Shown: positions 1 to 8,654, counted from the first letter of the stretch. The stretch: 64,000 nucleotides of DNA from Aureimonas pseudogalii (GCF_014196835.1 NZ_JACIEK010000002.1:186001-250000), one strand, 5' to 3'. Notes: generated by a model from the letters alone, not told the origin. A program made the numbers and translations.

Positions 1-159
1 GAGGATCGTCAGCGCCACCGGGTTGGCGAGGGGATGACCGCCGAAGACCTGCGAGACGCGGCCTGCCGTGAGGAAGGCGAGCACCGTCGCGGTCAGCCAG
101 AAGAGCGGCGTGGTGGAGAGATAGGCCCAGAGGGCGAAGGCGCCGGCGGGCTCGCTCAT
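1..159 (-). CDS. lrgB: LrgB-family membrane protein, N-terminal part (cut by window edge)
   Basis: Only the first 53 codons are inside the window. They encode MSEPAGAFALWAYLSTTPLF, a run of hydrophobic residues, and then GGHPLANPVAL. This is how LrgB/CidB proteins begin: a first membrane helix followed by a conserved HP-N-P-L segment. The family sits in the inner membrane with its LrgA partner and has been linked to murein hydrolase or holin-like control and to small-metabolite export; its role in alphaproteobacteria is poorly defined. The start ATG overlaps the TGA stop of the upstream lrgA by four bases (ATGA, 156-159), so the two are translationally coupled. The C-terminal three quarters lie outside the window. 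Confidence 0.8.
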   Translation of the reverse strand, partial: MSEPAGAFALWAYLSTTPLFWLTATVLAFLTAGRVSQVFGGHPLANPVALTIL

Positions 160-572
160 GCCGCGTCGTCGCCGGAGCGAGCGACGCGACGTGCGACGAG
201 GAGAAAGGTGAAGACGGTGAGGAGCAGCGTCGCCAGCATCGACACGAGGAGGATCGCGGCGAGTGCCCAGCCATGGGCCGCGAAGAGGCCGAGATGATCG
301 ACGATGCCGACGCCGGCCGGCACGAAGAGCAGGCCGAGCATCGCCAGCAGCCCGTCGGCGGCGCGCCCGAGCGGTGCGTCGGGGGCGGCGTCGAGCGAGG
401 CGAGGGCATCGGCGCGCCGGCGCCGCAGCCGATCGCGCAGGAGCAGCAGCGCGAAGAGGAGCCCGAGCCCCAGCACCGGACCGGGCACCGGCAGCGCAAG
501 CGCGCGCGCGATGGTCTCGCCGGCGAGCTGGCAGACGAGGAGGACGGCGAAAGCCTTCAGCATGGGCGGCAT
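156..572 (-). CDS. lrgA: CidA/LrgA family holin-like membrane protein
   Basis: This 138-residue protein has about four hydrophobic helices (residues 5-20, 26-46, 73-95, 100-127) and the family motif PVPGPVLGLGLLFALLLL, where the P-G-P-V-x-G signature is typical of CidA/LrgA. It should be an inner-membrane protein acting with LrgB. The start ATG at 572 gives MPPMLKAF; an internal ATG three codons later is also possible. The reading frame is open far upstream but that part is non-coding. It lies 121 bp beyond the stop of the thiaminase-like gene. The space between holds two GC-rich inverted repeats (622-636 and 665-680), so it may be a separate transcription unit. Confidence 0.85.
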   Translation of the reverse strand: MPPMLKAFAVLLVCQLAGETIARALALPVPGPVLGLGLLFALLLLRDRLRRRRADALASLDAAPDAPLGRAADGLLAMLGLLFVPAGVGIVDHLGLFAAHGWALAAILLVSMLATLLLTVFTFLLVARRVARSGDDAA

Positions 573-693
573 GCCTCTCGCGGGGGGTGGGGCAGCATTT
601 CCGGGCCAGGCGAACGCGGCAGGCCGGCGTCCGGCCCGGTTTGAAACGAGCGGGCCGTCGGCGTCAACCGCGTGCGGTTGGACGAGCGCCGGG

Positions 694-1365
694 TCAGTCG
701 CCGGCCGCGTCGAGCCCCATCTGCCAGAAGTCGCGCTCCATGCGGCAGGCGGCGGCAAAGCTCGCGGCGAGCTCGTCGAAGCGCGCCTCCGGCATGAAGC
801 GCAGCGCCAGCGCGTCGAGCCGGCCGCGTGCGGCCTCGGCCACCGCGCCGTACTCGGCGCCGGCATAGTCGGCGATCCATTCGCGATAGGGATGGTCGGG
901 CGCGATCGCGTCGATCCCGCGCGGCGCGAGCGCCCGGCCGATCTCGGCATAGCCGACGACGCAGGGGCTGAGCGCCACCTGCAGGGCGAGTAGATCGCCC
1001 GCCGCCCCGCAATCCAGAACGAAGCGCGTGTAGGCGATCGTCTCGCGCGCCTCCGGCTCGCGGTCCAGCGCCTGTGGATCGAGGCCCCAGCGCGCGCAGA
1101 TCCGTTCGTGAAGCCGCAGCTCGGTGTCGAGGATCGCCGACAGCGAGGCCTGCGCGGCCCGCATGTCGGGGAGCGTCCGGCTCTTGTAGACGCCGAGCGC
1201 GTTGGCCCGCGCGAACTGGATGAGGAAGAGATAGTCCTGCACGAGATAGCGCCGGAAGGCGGCCTCGGGCAGCGTGCCCGCGCCGAGCCGGCGCACGAAT
1301 TCGTGCTCGGCGTAGTCGGTCCAGTCGCTCCCGGCGGCGTCCTTCAGGCGGGCGAACAGCGTCAT
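694..1365 (-). CDS. tenA: TenA-family aminopyrimidine aminohydrolase (cysteine type, TenA_C)
   Basis: The 223-residue product is a TenA/thiaminase II protein (aminopyrimidine aminohydrolase, EC 3.5.99.2). It regenerates hydroxymethylpyrimidine (HMP) from amino-HMP formed by thiamin breakdown. The key residues are visible and almost in Bacillus subtilis numbering: Asp44 in LVQDY, catalytic Cys135 in ALSPCVVGYAE, and Glu210 in RMERDFW. It is the last gene of a riboswitch-led operon; its ATG overlaps the stop of the preceding paralogue (ATGA, 1362-1365). The downstream kinase product of the pathway is supplied by ThiD in the same operon, which fits a salvage role rather than a thiamin-destroying one. 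Confidence 0.9.
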   Translation of the reverse strand: MTLFARLKDAAGSDWTDYAEHEFVRRLGAGTLPEAAFRRYLVQDYLFLIQFARANALGVYKSRTLPDMRAAQASLSAILDTELRLHERICARWGLDPQALDREPEARETIAYTRFVLDCGAAGDLLALQVALSPCVVGYAEIGRALAPRGIDAIAPDHPYREWIADYAGAEYGAVAEAARGRLDALALRFMPEARFDELAASFAAACRMERDFWQMGLDAAGD

Positions 1366-2027
1366 CGGCCGATCTCCGCCGCGCCGTCGCCCTCATAGGC
1401 GGCGTCGAAGAAGCGGCGCTCCAGCGCGACGGCCCGGCCGAAGAAGAACTGGCAGAGCGCGGCCTCGGCCGGGCCGACGCGGTCGAGCTCGCCGCGCAGG
1501 AAGGCGACGAATTCGCGGAAGTCCGGATTGTCGTGCAGCGTGATCCACTCGGCATGGACGAAGCTCGTCGGGAGCGGCTTCGGGGCTTTCGAGGCCCAGT
1601 CGAGATAGAGCCATTCGGCGACGGTGAGCACGCAGAGCGCGGCTGCGTAGGAGCGTGTCGCGGCGGCCTCGCGCATGATCGCCTGGAAGCCGGCGGTGGC
1701 GTCGGAATCGGGCGCGGTGCGGCGGGTTTCGGAGGTGACACCCAGCGTCGCGAAGGCGCGCTCGAAATAGGTGTTCTCCTCGCCCGCCACCGCGCCGGCG
1801 AAGCGCGCGAGGCGCAGCCGCGCCTCGAACCGGTCGGTCCCGGCCATGGCGGCGCCGAGAAGCGCCAGGAACGCGTCGAGGAAGCGATGGTCCTGCACGA
1901 GATAGCGGGCCATCACGCGGGGCGCGATCGTACCGGCGCCGAGCTCCGTCACGAAGCGATGGCCGCTCGCGGCCTGCCAGTCGTCCCTGGCTGCCTCGCG
2001 CAGCGTGTCGGTGAAGCGGGCGCTCAT
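1362..2027 (-). CDS. TenA-family protein, glutamate type (TenA_E)
   Basis: A second TenA-fold protein of 221 residues. Residues 43-46 (LVQD) keep the aspartate, but the segment AALCVLTVAEWLY places Glu138 where the cysteine enzyme has its nucleophile. That substitution defines the TenA_E subfamily, which in other organisms acts on formylamino- or amino-pyrimidine intermediates or on base-degraded thiamin. The start at 2027 (MSARFTDTL) overlaps the thiD stop by four bases (ATGA); an upstream in-frame start would overlap thiD by 49 bases and has no homology support. Tandem C-type and E-type paralogues in one operon suggest two successive steps of pyrimidine salvage; this division of labour is inferred. 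Confidence 0.85.
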   Translation of the reverse strand: MSARFTDTLREAARDDWQAASGHRFVTELGAGTIAPRVMARYLVQDHRFLDAFLALLGAAMAGTDRFEARLRLARFAGAVAGEENTYFERAFATLGVTSETRRTAPDSDATAGFQAIMREAAATRSYAAALCVLTVAEWLYLDWASKAPKPLPTSFVHAEWITLHDNPDFREFVAFLRGELDRVGPAEAALCQFFFGRAVALERRFFDAAYEGDGAAEIGR

Positions 2028-2860
2028 GCCGGTCTCCGGTCGGGTTGGGCGGCCGGGTCTGCCGCCGGCCACCAGGCGTGGAAATGATGCACGGGACCGC
2101 GGCCCGAGCCGACGCCGAGATCGGCGCCGGCCGCGAGCGCGGCATGGAGGTAGCGCTTGGCGCTCGCCACGGCGTCTTCGAGCGCGGCACCCTTGGCGAT
2201 TTCGGCGGTGATCGCGGCGGCGAGCGTGCAGCCGGTGCCGTGATCGTTGGTCACATCGAGGCGCGGGGCGGCGAAGCGGCGTGGCGGGGCGTCGCCGACG
2301 AGAATGTCGACGCTCATCGGCCCCTGGCCGTGACCGCCCTTCACGAGGACCGCGCGAGCCCCGAAGCGCCGGATCGCTTGCGCCTGCGTGATCATCGCCG
2401 CCTCGTCGGCGGCCGGCGGCGCGTCGGCGAGGATCGCGGCCTCGGTGAGGTTGGGCGTGGCGAGATCGGCGAGCGGCATCAGCTCCTCGCGCAGCGCCGC
2501 CAGCGCGTCCTCGGCCAGCAGCCGGTCGCCGGCGGTCGCCACCATCACGGGGTCGAGCACGGCGCGGCGCCCGTGGGCGCGCAGCCGCCTGGCGATGGCC
2601 CGGATCGTCTTGGTGCGCGAGACCATGCCGATCTTGATCGCGCCGACCGTCAGGTCGGAGAGCACCGCGTCGATCTGCGCCGCGACGATCGCGGGGCTGA
2701 GATCCTCCACCGCCGCGACGCCGTGGGTGTTCTGCGCGGTCACCGCGGTGATCACCGAGGCCCCGTAGACGCCGAGCGCCGAGAAGGTCTTGAGATCGGC
2801 CTGGATGCCGGCGCCGCCGCCCGAATCCGAGCCCGCGATCGTCAGCGCGATCGCGCTCAA
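2024..2860 (-). CDS. thiD: Hydroxymethylpyrimidine/phosphomethylpyrimidine kinase ThiD
   Basis: ThiD (EC 2.7.1.49 / 2.7.4.7) phosphorylates HMP to HMP-P and HMP-PP for coupling to the thiazole moiety. The 278-residue protein starts with [20 protein letters not shown], the substrate-binding signature, continues with IKIGMVS and DPVMVATAG, and ends with the ribokinase-fold anion hole NDHGTGCT (near residue 210). The C-terminal 20 residues ([15 protein letters not shown]) extend past the usual core. The start codon is TTG at 2860, overlapping the thiY stop as TTGA (2857-2860). Its position after ThiX/ThiY places it directly downstream of pyrimidine import. Confidence 0.93.
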   Translation of the reverse strand: MSAIALTIAGSDSGGGAGIQADLKTFSALGVYGASVITAVTAQNTHGVAAVEDLSPAIVAAQIDAVLSDLTVGAIKIGMVSRTKTIRAIARRLRAHGRRAVLDPVMVATAGDRLLAEDALAALREELMPLADLATPNLTEAAILADAPPAADEAAMITQAQAIRRFGARAVLVKGGHGQGPMSVDILVGDAPPRRFAAPRLDVTNDHGTGCTLAAAITAEIAKGAALEDAVASAKRYLHAALAAGADLGVGSGRGPVHHFHAWWPAADPAAQPDRRPA

Positions 2861-3828
2861 GGCTTGATCTCCGCGGGCTTCAGCTCCACCGCGTAGCTCT
2901 CGAGCGGCGGCACGGCGGCGATCAGCTTCTTTTCCACCATGAAGGCGGCAAAGCGCTCGTGGCGGCCGGCATCGAGCGCGAAGGGGCGCTTGGCGAAGCG
3001 CGGCAGGGTCTGCGTGAAGGCCGTGCGGTTCAGCTCGTCGTCGAGATCGGGATAGGCCTTGAGGAAGAGCGCCAGCGCCTCGTCAGGATGGTTGGTGAGA
3101 AAGAGCGTCGCCTCCTCCACCGCGGCCAGGAAGCGCGGCAGGCGTGGGTCGGCGATCTTGTCGCGAGAGGTCACGTAGATCAGCTCGTCATAGGGCGGCA
3201 CGCCGTTCTCCTCCGGGTAGAAGGCGCGGCCGGGCTTGCCCTCGAGGCGCAACTGCGTCAGCTCGAAATTGCGGTAGGCGCCGATCGTGGCGTCGACATT
3301 GCCGGAGATCAGCGAGGCGGTGAGCGCGAAGTTGACGTTGACGAGTTCGACGTCCTTTACCGTCAGCCCGGCCGAGGCGAGCATCTGCGTGAGCACGCTG
3401 TCCTCGATGCCGGAGGCCGAATAGCCGATGCGCTTGCCCTTGAGATCCCCGAGCGTCTTCACCGGGCCGTCCTCCAGCACCATCACGGTGTTGAGCGGCG
3501 TCTCCACCAGCGTGCCGAAGCGCACGAGCGGCAGCTTCGTCTCGACGTCGAGCATCAGGCTCGGCTGGTAGTGCAGGGCGACGTCGGCCTGGCCCGCCGC
3601 CACGAGGCGCGGCGGGGCGGCGGGGTCGGAGGGAGCGATCAGCTCGACGTCGAGCCCGTGCTTCTCGAAGAGGCCCAGCTCCTTGGCCACCACCAGCGGC
3701 GCGTGGTCGGGATTGACGAACCATTCGAGCAGCACCGACAGCTTGTCGGCGGCGCGGGCGGGCGCGCCGGCGGTGAGCATGCCGAACGCGAGCGCGAGGG
3801 CGGCGAGGGGGAGGCGATACCGGTTCAA
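2857..3828 (-). CDS. thiY: Pyrimidine-precursor ABC transporter binding protein (ThiY-like)
   Basis: This 323-residue periplasmic solute-binding protein belongs to the NMT1/THI5-like family. It starts at a TTG codon (3828) that overlaps the thiX stop as TTGA. The N-terminus has a Sec signal peptide ending near APARAAD (about residue 25). The mature part opens with [20 protein letters not shown], the conserved pyrimidine-site segment of ThiY, and continues with [17 protein letters not shown]. In related bacteria ThiY binds formylaminopyrimidine, a thiamin degradation product, and delivers it to ThiX. Co-transcription with TenA proteins, which process that compound, supports this ligand; the exact ligand is inferred. 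Confidence 0.88.
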   Translation of the reverse strand: MNRYRLPLAALALAFGMLTAGAPARAADKLSVLLEWFVNPDHAPLVVAKELGLFEKHGLDVELIAPSDPAAPPRLVAAGQADVALHYQPSLMLDVETKLPLVRFGTLVETPLNTVMVLEDGPVKTLGDLKGKRIGYSASGIEDSVLTQMLASAGLTVKDVELVNVNFALTASLISGNVDATIGAYRNFELTQLRLEGKPGRAFYPEENGVPPYDELIYVTSRDKIADPRLPRFLAAVEEATLFLTNHPDEALALFLKAYPDLDDELNRTAFTQTLPRFAKRPFALDAGRHERFAAFMVEKKLIAAVPPLESYAVELKPAEIKP

Positions 3829-4661
3829 GACGCGATCCTCTGGCGGGACGGGGGAAGGATGTGGACGGCGCTCTCGCGCGCCCAGGGGGCGAGGTGGGGG
3901 GCGAACTCGTCGACGAGCGCGCGAAGGCTCAGCGTCAGCACGGCGAGGATGGCGAGCGCGGCGAAGCAGAGGTCGGTCTGCATGCGGGCGTTGGCCTGCA
4001 GCATGACGAAGCCAAGGCCCCCGGAGGCGCCCACCCACTCGCCGATCACCGCGCCGAGCGGCGCGAAGGGCGCGGCGACGCGAAGCCCGGTGACGAGCGA
4101 GGGCATCGCCAGCGGCACCCGCACGTGCCAGAGCGCCTGCATCGGCGAGGCGTCGGTCATCGCGGTGGCGTCGAGAAGATCGGGGTCGGTGCGGCGCAGC
4201 CCGTCGGCGAAGGCCGAGGCGATGGGAAAGAAGATCACGAGGCTCGCCATCACCACTTTGGAGGTGAGCCCGAAGCCGAACCACAGCACGAGGAGCGGGG
4301 CGAGCGCGAAGACCGGCATCGACTGCAGGATGAGGAGCTGCGGCCAGGCGAAGGCGCCCGCCCGCGGCCAGGCCACCACCGCGAAGCCCGCCGCGACGCC
4401 CGCGAGCGTGCCGAAAAGGAGGCCGAGCGCGATCTCCAGAAGGGTGACGAGGCTCTGCTCGAAGAGAAAGGCGCGCCGCGCCACCAGCGTCTCTGCCACC
4501 GCCAGCGGTGAAGGCAGCATGTAGGGCGGCGGCGCGACGATCCAGACCAGCGCCTGCCAGGCCAGCAGAATGAAGAGAAGGCCGAGGCCGGTGACGCGGA
4601 CGGCGCGCATGCCGGAGCTCAGCGCCGCCGGCCGGCGCGGCGGAAACGACGCGTCGTGCAA
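3825..4661 (-). CDS. thiX: Pyrimidine-precursor ABC transporter permease (ThiX-like)
   Basis: A 278-residue BPD_transp_1 inner-membrane permease with about six helices. The EAA-type loop that contacts the ATPase is at DASPMQALWHVRVPLAMPSL (about residues 165-184). It is the first gene of the thi operon, 124 bp downstream of the TPP riboswitch, and pairs with ThiY. The TTG at 4661 is the longest supported start; an ATG at 4610 (MRAVRVTG) would remove 17 non-conserved residues and may be the true start. No gene for the third subunit, the ATPase ThiZ, is found anywhere in the window, so the ATPase must be encoded elsewhere or shared. Confidence 0.88.
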   Translation of the reverse strand: MHDASFPPRRPAALSSGMRAVRVTGLGLLFILLAWQALVWIVAPPPYMLPSPLAVAETLVARRAFLFEQSLVTLLEIALGLLFGTLAGVAAGFAVVAWPRAGAFAWPQLLILQSMPVFALAPLLVLWFGFGLTSKVVMASLVIFFPIASAFADGLRRTDPDLLDATAMTDASPMQALWHVRVPLAMPSLVTGLRVAAPFAPLGAVIGEWVGASGGLGFVMLQANARMQTDLCFAALAILAVLTLSLRALVDEFAPHLAPWARESAVHILPPSRQRIAS

Positions 4662-4710
4662 CGCTTCGCCGAGCGGACGCGAATGGTCGCGGAGGAAGAG
4701 GAACGCATGC

Positions 4711-4740
4711 GATCTCCCGGCCCAAAGGCCCCAAGAGATC
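4711..4740 (-). promoter_or_regulatory. Hairpin in thi leader, possible riboswitch expression platform
   Basis: Between the TPP aptamer and thiX the minus-strand transcript can form a stem of GATCTC (4740-4735) with GAGATC (4716-4711) enclosing a GGCC/GGCC inner stem. No U-tract follows. It therefore looks more like an anti-sequestor or ribosome-site switch than an intrinsic terminator. This is inferred from base pairing only. Confidence 0.4.
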
Positions 4741-4785
4741 CGGCGGAAGACGCGAAGAAGGCGGCGGGCGCGGCGTGCCCGATTT

Positions 4786-4872
4786 CCGTTCCTACGCCGG
4801 CATGACCCGGATCAGGTTCAAGGGTTCGACCGGCCGGTCATCTCAGCGCCTCGCGGCACACCCCTCGGAATG
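4786..4872 (-). promoter_or_regulatory. TPP riboswitch (THI element)
   Basis: Read on the minus strand, this stretch contains the conserved blocks of the thiamin pyrophosphate aptamer in order: GGGGTG near the 5' end (4865-4858), GCTGAGA-type CTGAGA (4845-4840), then AACCCTTGAACCTGATC (4825-4809) and the closing GGGTCATGCCGGCGTAGGAA (4808-4789). These are the P2, J3-2 and P4/P5 signatures that bind the pyrimidine and pyrophosphate of TPP. The aptamer lies immediately upstream of thiX and would switch the whole five-gene operon off when TPP is plentiful. Confidence 0.95.
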
Positions 4873-5267
4873 GCTGGGAGACTTGACCGGCGGCGGGCGG
4901 CTTGTCAACCGTCGGGAACCGGCCGTCGCCGATCGATGCGCCCGCGACACGAGCCGCGCGTCGCGGATGGCGCGCTCGTCGCGGTGCGAGGGGGTGACGC
5001 GCCCGTGGCGATATGCGGCGAGGCGTGTCGGGGGCAGAAGCGGCGGCGCGGCCAGGGGCACGAAGGGCAGCTGTGCTGCAGGCGCGGTGCCGCGAAGCCG
5101 ACGCGAAAGGCCCCGACTGCGCGGCGCGCCGCAACCTTCCGCGATGACGAGGAGGCGAAGCGAAGGTGCGGCGGACGGGGATGAGCCGGCAGATCGATGC
5201 ATGAGGCGATCAACGGCCACGAAGGCCCGCCGCGGTCGACGAACGCCCGACCGTCAAATTCCCATAT
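4873..5267. other. Non-coding gap upstream of the thi operon
   Basis: About 395 bases without a convincing gene. All open frames here have arginine/alanine/proline-rich translations typical of high-GC shadow frames. The thi operon promoter must lie within the part near 4873-4950 on the minus strand, but no clear -35/-10 pair stands out. Confidence 0.5.
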
Positions 5268-5303
5268 GAAAACGCCCGCCGGACCTCGCGATCCGCCGGG
5301 CGA
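5268..5303 (-). terminator. Intrinsic terminator of the DUF2171 gene
   Basis: CGCCCG and CGGA pair with TCCG and CGGGCG (one C/C mismatch) around an 8-base loop. The hairpin is followed on the minus strand by TTTT (complement of 5269-5272). It lies 60 bp past the stop of the DUF2171 gene. Confidence 0.6.
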
Positions 5304-5362
5304 TGCTTTTATGGCGTGTCCGTCTCAGACGTGCCGCAAGCGCTGCGGGCCCCCTGCCGGGC

Positions 5363-5620
5363 TCAGGCGATGCTGCCGTCGCCCTCTTCCTCGAAGGTCA
5401 CCGCGACGTCGCCGTTGGCGGACAGGCGCACCTTGTCGCCCTCGACCTCGGCCACGAGGCCGATCGAGATGTAGTGGTGGTGGCCCTCGTGCGAGCCCTC
5501 GCCGCTGTCCTTCTTCGTGAGCTTGATCCGGTGTCCTTCGACCCGGTCGACCGTGCCCACATGCACGCCGTCGGCGCCGATGATGTCCATGTGTTCGCGG
5601 ATGGAGTCCGTGGTGGCCAT
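5363..5620 (-). CDS. DUF2171 domain protein
   Basis: An 85-residue soluble acidic protein. It opens with MATTDSIREHMDIIGADG and has the DUF2171 pattern of G-x-H-VGTVDRVEGHRIKLTK followed by HHHYI and a C-terminal VAEVEGDKVRLS segment, consistent with a PRC-barrel-like small beta fold. Function is unknown; family members are often near stress or envelope genes. The ATG at 5620 was chosen because homology begins exactly there; the longer upstream frame is non-coding. A three-histidine cluster (residues 47-49) may be worth noting for metal binding, but this is speculation. Confidence 0.8.
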   Translation of the reverse strand: MATTDSIREHMDIIGADGVHVGTVDRVEGHRIKLTKKDSGEGSHEGHHHYISIGLVAEVEGDKVRLSANGDVAVTFEEEGDGSIA

Positions 5621-5883
5621 GATGCTGGTGTCCCTGGCTTGGGCGACGCCCCGGTGCGGCCGCCGGGCTGGCGGTGCGATCGGGGTCGTGCGCGATCTCC
5701 GGTGAAACGCGGCCGCGCGCCGGTCGATCCGTCGAACACCGACGATCTGCAATTCCGCACGCTGATTCCGGCCCATCCGCATGAAGACGCAGCTCGAGGC
5801 CTGCACCCCGCGGCCGGGATCGATCCGCGGCATGGACCTCTCGCAGGACCCACGCCGCATCGGGGACGTTCGGGTCGCCGGTG

Positions 5884-6060
5884 TCAGCGGGCCTTGAAGC
5901 GGTTGGCCGTGTCGTCCGAGCCGCCTTCGCTCGGCCCGCCCTCGATCTCACGCGCCGCTTCGGCCCAGAAGTCGTGCTCGCGCCCGAGCGGCCGCCCCGC
6001 CTTTTCCCAGAGCAGGTAGGCTCGGTTCCGGATTTCCTGATCCCGGTCGGGATGGCTCAT
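5884..6060 (-). CDS. DUF2934 small protein
   Basis: A 58-residue protein. Its N-terminal 40 residues (MSHPDRDQEIRNRAYLLWEK, then AGRPLGREHDFWAEAAREIE) match the DUF2934 pattern IR-x-RAY-x-LWE-x-x-GRP-x-G-x-x-x-x-FW-x-A-x-x-E. The tail is short and polar. The function of the family is unknown; it is common in rhizobia and methylobacteria, often as an accessory gene. It lies about 260 bp upstream of the DUF2171 gene in the same direction. The initiator ATG at 6060 is followed by a second in-frame signal only much later, so the start is fairly secure. Confidence 0.75.
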   Translation of the reverse strand: MSHPDRDQEIRNRAYLLWEKAGRPLGREHDFWAEAAREIEGGPSEGGSDDTANRFKAR

Positions 6061-6603
6061 GATGATGGCCCTCGATGTCCTCCCCGCCGTCAGGCGTCCG
6101 GCAGCGCGGGCGGCGGCGGAACGCGAGGGTCCGGCGAGGCCCGCAAGGCCGGTTTGGCCAACGGTAGGCTCCTCGCCTCATAGATATGAACCGGGGGGGT
6201 AAGGGGAAGCCGCGAGGCCGCCCGCGGAGACGGTTTTTTCGGACCATCCCCCGAATTGCGGCGGACAGGCCTCTCCAAGACCTGCGGATCGGCGGGGTCC
6301 GGCCGCGGGACGAAGCGCCGGGCAGGCCTGGCGAAGGGCGTGCGGTCGTCCGTGTCGCACGGGGCGCAAGGCGCTTTGCCAGCCCAAAGGTTCCATGCTA
6401 GAGGCTGACGGCCCGGCCGCCGGTGCCGTCGCGCGGATGTCGCGACCGCTGCGGAACGGGCCAACCCGATCCGGGGGTCGAACGCCGTCACGCTGGTGTG
6501 ACGCTCGTCCCCGAAGGTGGACAAGAGGCAGGCCGAAGGTTCTCGTGGAGCCCCTCTCGTGTTCCCATCCCATCCGACACAATCCGGAGGCCTCGTCCGA
6601 GGA
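6061..6603. other. Non-coding gap upstream of kup
   Basis: About 540 bases between the DUF2934 gene (minus) and kup (plus). Long open frames here on either strand are arginine-rich and show no family resemblance. The region must hold the two divergent promoters. I see no riboswitch; a KtrAB/ydaO-type or kup-associated leader was looked for and not recognised. Confidence 0.5.
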
Positions 6604-8514
6604 ATGACCAGCGGCGAAGCGGCCACCCCGGCCGACATGCGGATGTCGACCCGCGAGAATCCCCACAAGAAGAGCATGCCGCTGCTGGTGCTCGGAAGCG
6701 TGGGCGTCGTTTATGGCGACATCGGGACGAGCCCGCTCTACGCGATGAAGGAATCGCTGCTGCATGTCGGCGGCATTCCCTCGGCCACCGAGATCATCGG
6801 CATCGTGTCGCTGCTCGTCTGGTCGCTGATCATCGTCGTGACCGTGAAATACGTCATGCTGGTGCTGCGCGCCGACAACCAGGGCGAGGGCGGGGCGCTG
6901 TCGCTCATGGCGCTGGCGCAGAAGGCGCTGCAGCGGCCCAACAAGGTCATCATGGCGCTCGGCATCATCGGCGCGGCGCTGTTCTACGGCGACGCCATCC
7001 TGACGCCGGCGGTCTCGGTGCTCTCGGCGATCGAGGGCCTGAAGGTCACCACCCCCGGCATCGATCCCTACATCGTGCCGATCGCGATCGTCATCATCGT
7101 CGGTCTCTATGCCGTGCAGTCCTTTGGCACGGCCAAGATGGCGGTGTTCTTCGGCCCGATCATGGCCGTCTGGTTCCTGACGCTGGCGCTGATCGGCGTC
7201 TATCACATCGGCGACGCGCCGCAGATCCTGCACGCACTGAACCCGGCCAACGGCCTGTGGTTCATGACCAGCCACGGCATCATCGGCTTCACCGTGCTCG
7301 GCTCGGTGTTCCTCGCCGTCACCGGCGCCGAGGCGCTCTACGCCGACATGGGCCATTTCGGCAAGCGCCCGATCCAGCTCGCCTGGCTCGCCTTCGTCGG
7401 CCCGGCGCTGCTCCTCAACTATCTCGGGCAGGGCGCCTTCGCGCTGAGCAACCCCGAGGCGCTGCCGAACCTCTTCTTCCTCTCGGCGCCGGAATGGGCG
7501 CGCTTCCCACTCGTGATCCTCGCCACGCTCGCCACTATCATCGCCGGCCAGGCGGTGATCACCGGCGCCTTCTCGCTCACCCAGCAGGCGATCCAGCTCG
7601 GCCTCTTCCCGCGGCTGCAGATCGAGCACACCTCGGAATCGGAGCAGGGGCAGATCTACCTGCCGACCGTGAACTGGCTGATGCTGGTGGGCGTGGTCAT
7701 GCTCATCCTGTTCTTCCAGTCCTCGTCCTCGCTCGCCGCCGCCTACGGCATCGCCGTCACCGGCACGATGATCATCACCAGCCTGATGGCGGTGGTGGTG
7801 TTCGCCTATGGCTGGGGCTGGGGCCTCGGGCTCGCCATCGCGGTGGTCACGCCCTTCATCCTCATCGACACCGCCTTCCTCTCGGCCAACCTCCTGAAGC
7901 TGGCGGACGGCGGCTACCTGCCGCTCATCATCGGCGGCTGCATCGTCTGCCTGATGTCGATCTGGGTTCGGGGCGTGCGCCTTCTCAACACCAAGGCGGC
8001 GCAGCAGAACCTTTCGCTCGACACGTTCATCAAGGCGATGGAGACCTCCTCGGTCACCCACGTCTCGGGCACCGCGATGTATCTGACCTCGACGCCCGAG
8101 ACGGTGCCCTCGGCGCTGCTGCACAATCTCAAGCACAACCGCGTCCTGCACGAGAAGAACGTCGTCATCACCATCCGCACCGCCGACACGCCCTACGTGA
8201 GCCAGGAGGAGCGGCTGGACTACCAGGTGCTGTCGCCGTCCTTCGCGCGCATCGAGCTGCGCTACGGCTTCCTCGACGAGCCCAACCTCGTGCAGGCGCT
8301 CATCCACCTGCGCGAGCGCGGCGTGAAGTTCGACGTGATGTCGACCACCTTCTTCGTCGGCCGGCGGCGCATCAAGTCGGCGGCGCGCTCGGAGATGCCG
8401 CGCTGGCAGAGCCAGATCTTCATCAAGATGGCTCGCCATTCCTACGACGCGATCGACTACTACCGGATTCCGGCCAACCGCGTGGTCGAACTCGGCACCT
8501 ACGTCACGCTCTGA
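6604..8514 (+). CDS. kup: Low-affinity potassium transporter Kup
   Basis: A 636-residue inner-membrane K+ uptake permease (K+/H+ symport family KUP/HAK). After a short polar tail the first helix carries VLGSVGVVYGDIGTSPLYAM (residues 29-48), the family signature; about twelve helices follow up to residue 450. A cytoplasmic C-terminal domain ends with SFARIELRYGF and a final VVELGTYVTL. The ATG at 6604 was chosen because GAGG precedes it and the length matches the 620-640 residues usual in the family. An upstream GTG at 6517 would add 29 unsupported residues. Confidence 0.95.
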   Translation: MTSGEAATPADMRMSTRENPHKKSMPLLVLGSVGVVYGDIGTSPLYAMKESLLHVGGIPSATEIIGIVSLLVWSLIIVVTVKYVMLVLRADNQGEGGALSLMALAQKALQRPNKVIMALGIIGAALFYGDAILTPAVSVLSAIEGLKVTTPGIDPYIVPIAIVIIVGLYAVQSFGTAKMAVFFGPIMAVWFLTLALIGVYHIGDAPQILHALNPANGLWFMTSHGIIGFTVLGSVFLAVTGAEALYADMGHFGKRPIQLAWLAFVGPALLLNYLGQGAFALSNPEALPNLFFLSAPEWARFPLVILATLATIIAGQAVITGAFSLTQQAIQLGLFPRLQIEHTSESEQGQIYLPTVNWLMLVGVVMLILFFQSSSSLAAAYGIAVTGTMIITSLMAVVVFAYGWGWGLGLAIAVVTPFILIDTAFLSANLLKLADGGYLPLIIGGCIVCLMSIWVRGVRLLNTKAAQQNLSLDTFIKAMETSSVTHVSGTAMYLTSTPETVPSALLHNLKHNRVLHEKNVVITIRTADTPYVSQEERLDYQVLSPSFARIELRYGFLDEPNLVQALIHLRERGVKFDVMSTTFFVGRRRIKSAARSEMPRWQSQIFIKMARHSYDAIDYYRIPANRVVELGTYVTL

Positions 8515-8654
8515 CGCGCCGGCAAGGGCTTCCCTGCCCTTGCTCTAGTCCTTGGCCCTCGTTCCGGCCGGCGAGCGCCCTATCTCATTCGTCACGATGG
8601 ACTTCACCGGCCGCGCCGCTTGCGCGCCGGGACGACAGGAAAGGCCCGCGCCTC

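Noticed and set aside
4838-5220. Minus-strand open frames of about 100-125 codons upstream of the thi operon
   Set aside because: They are Arg/Pro/Ser-rich, overlap the TPP riboswitch, and have no recognisable family.
6178-8439. 753-codon minus-strand open frame opposite kup
   Set aside because: The translation is His/Arg/Asp-rich with no domain, and the plus strand encodes a complete Kup.
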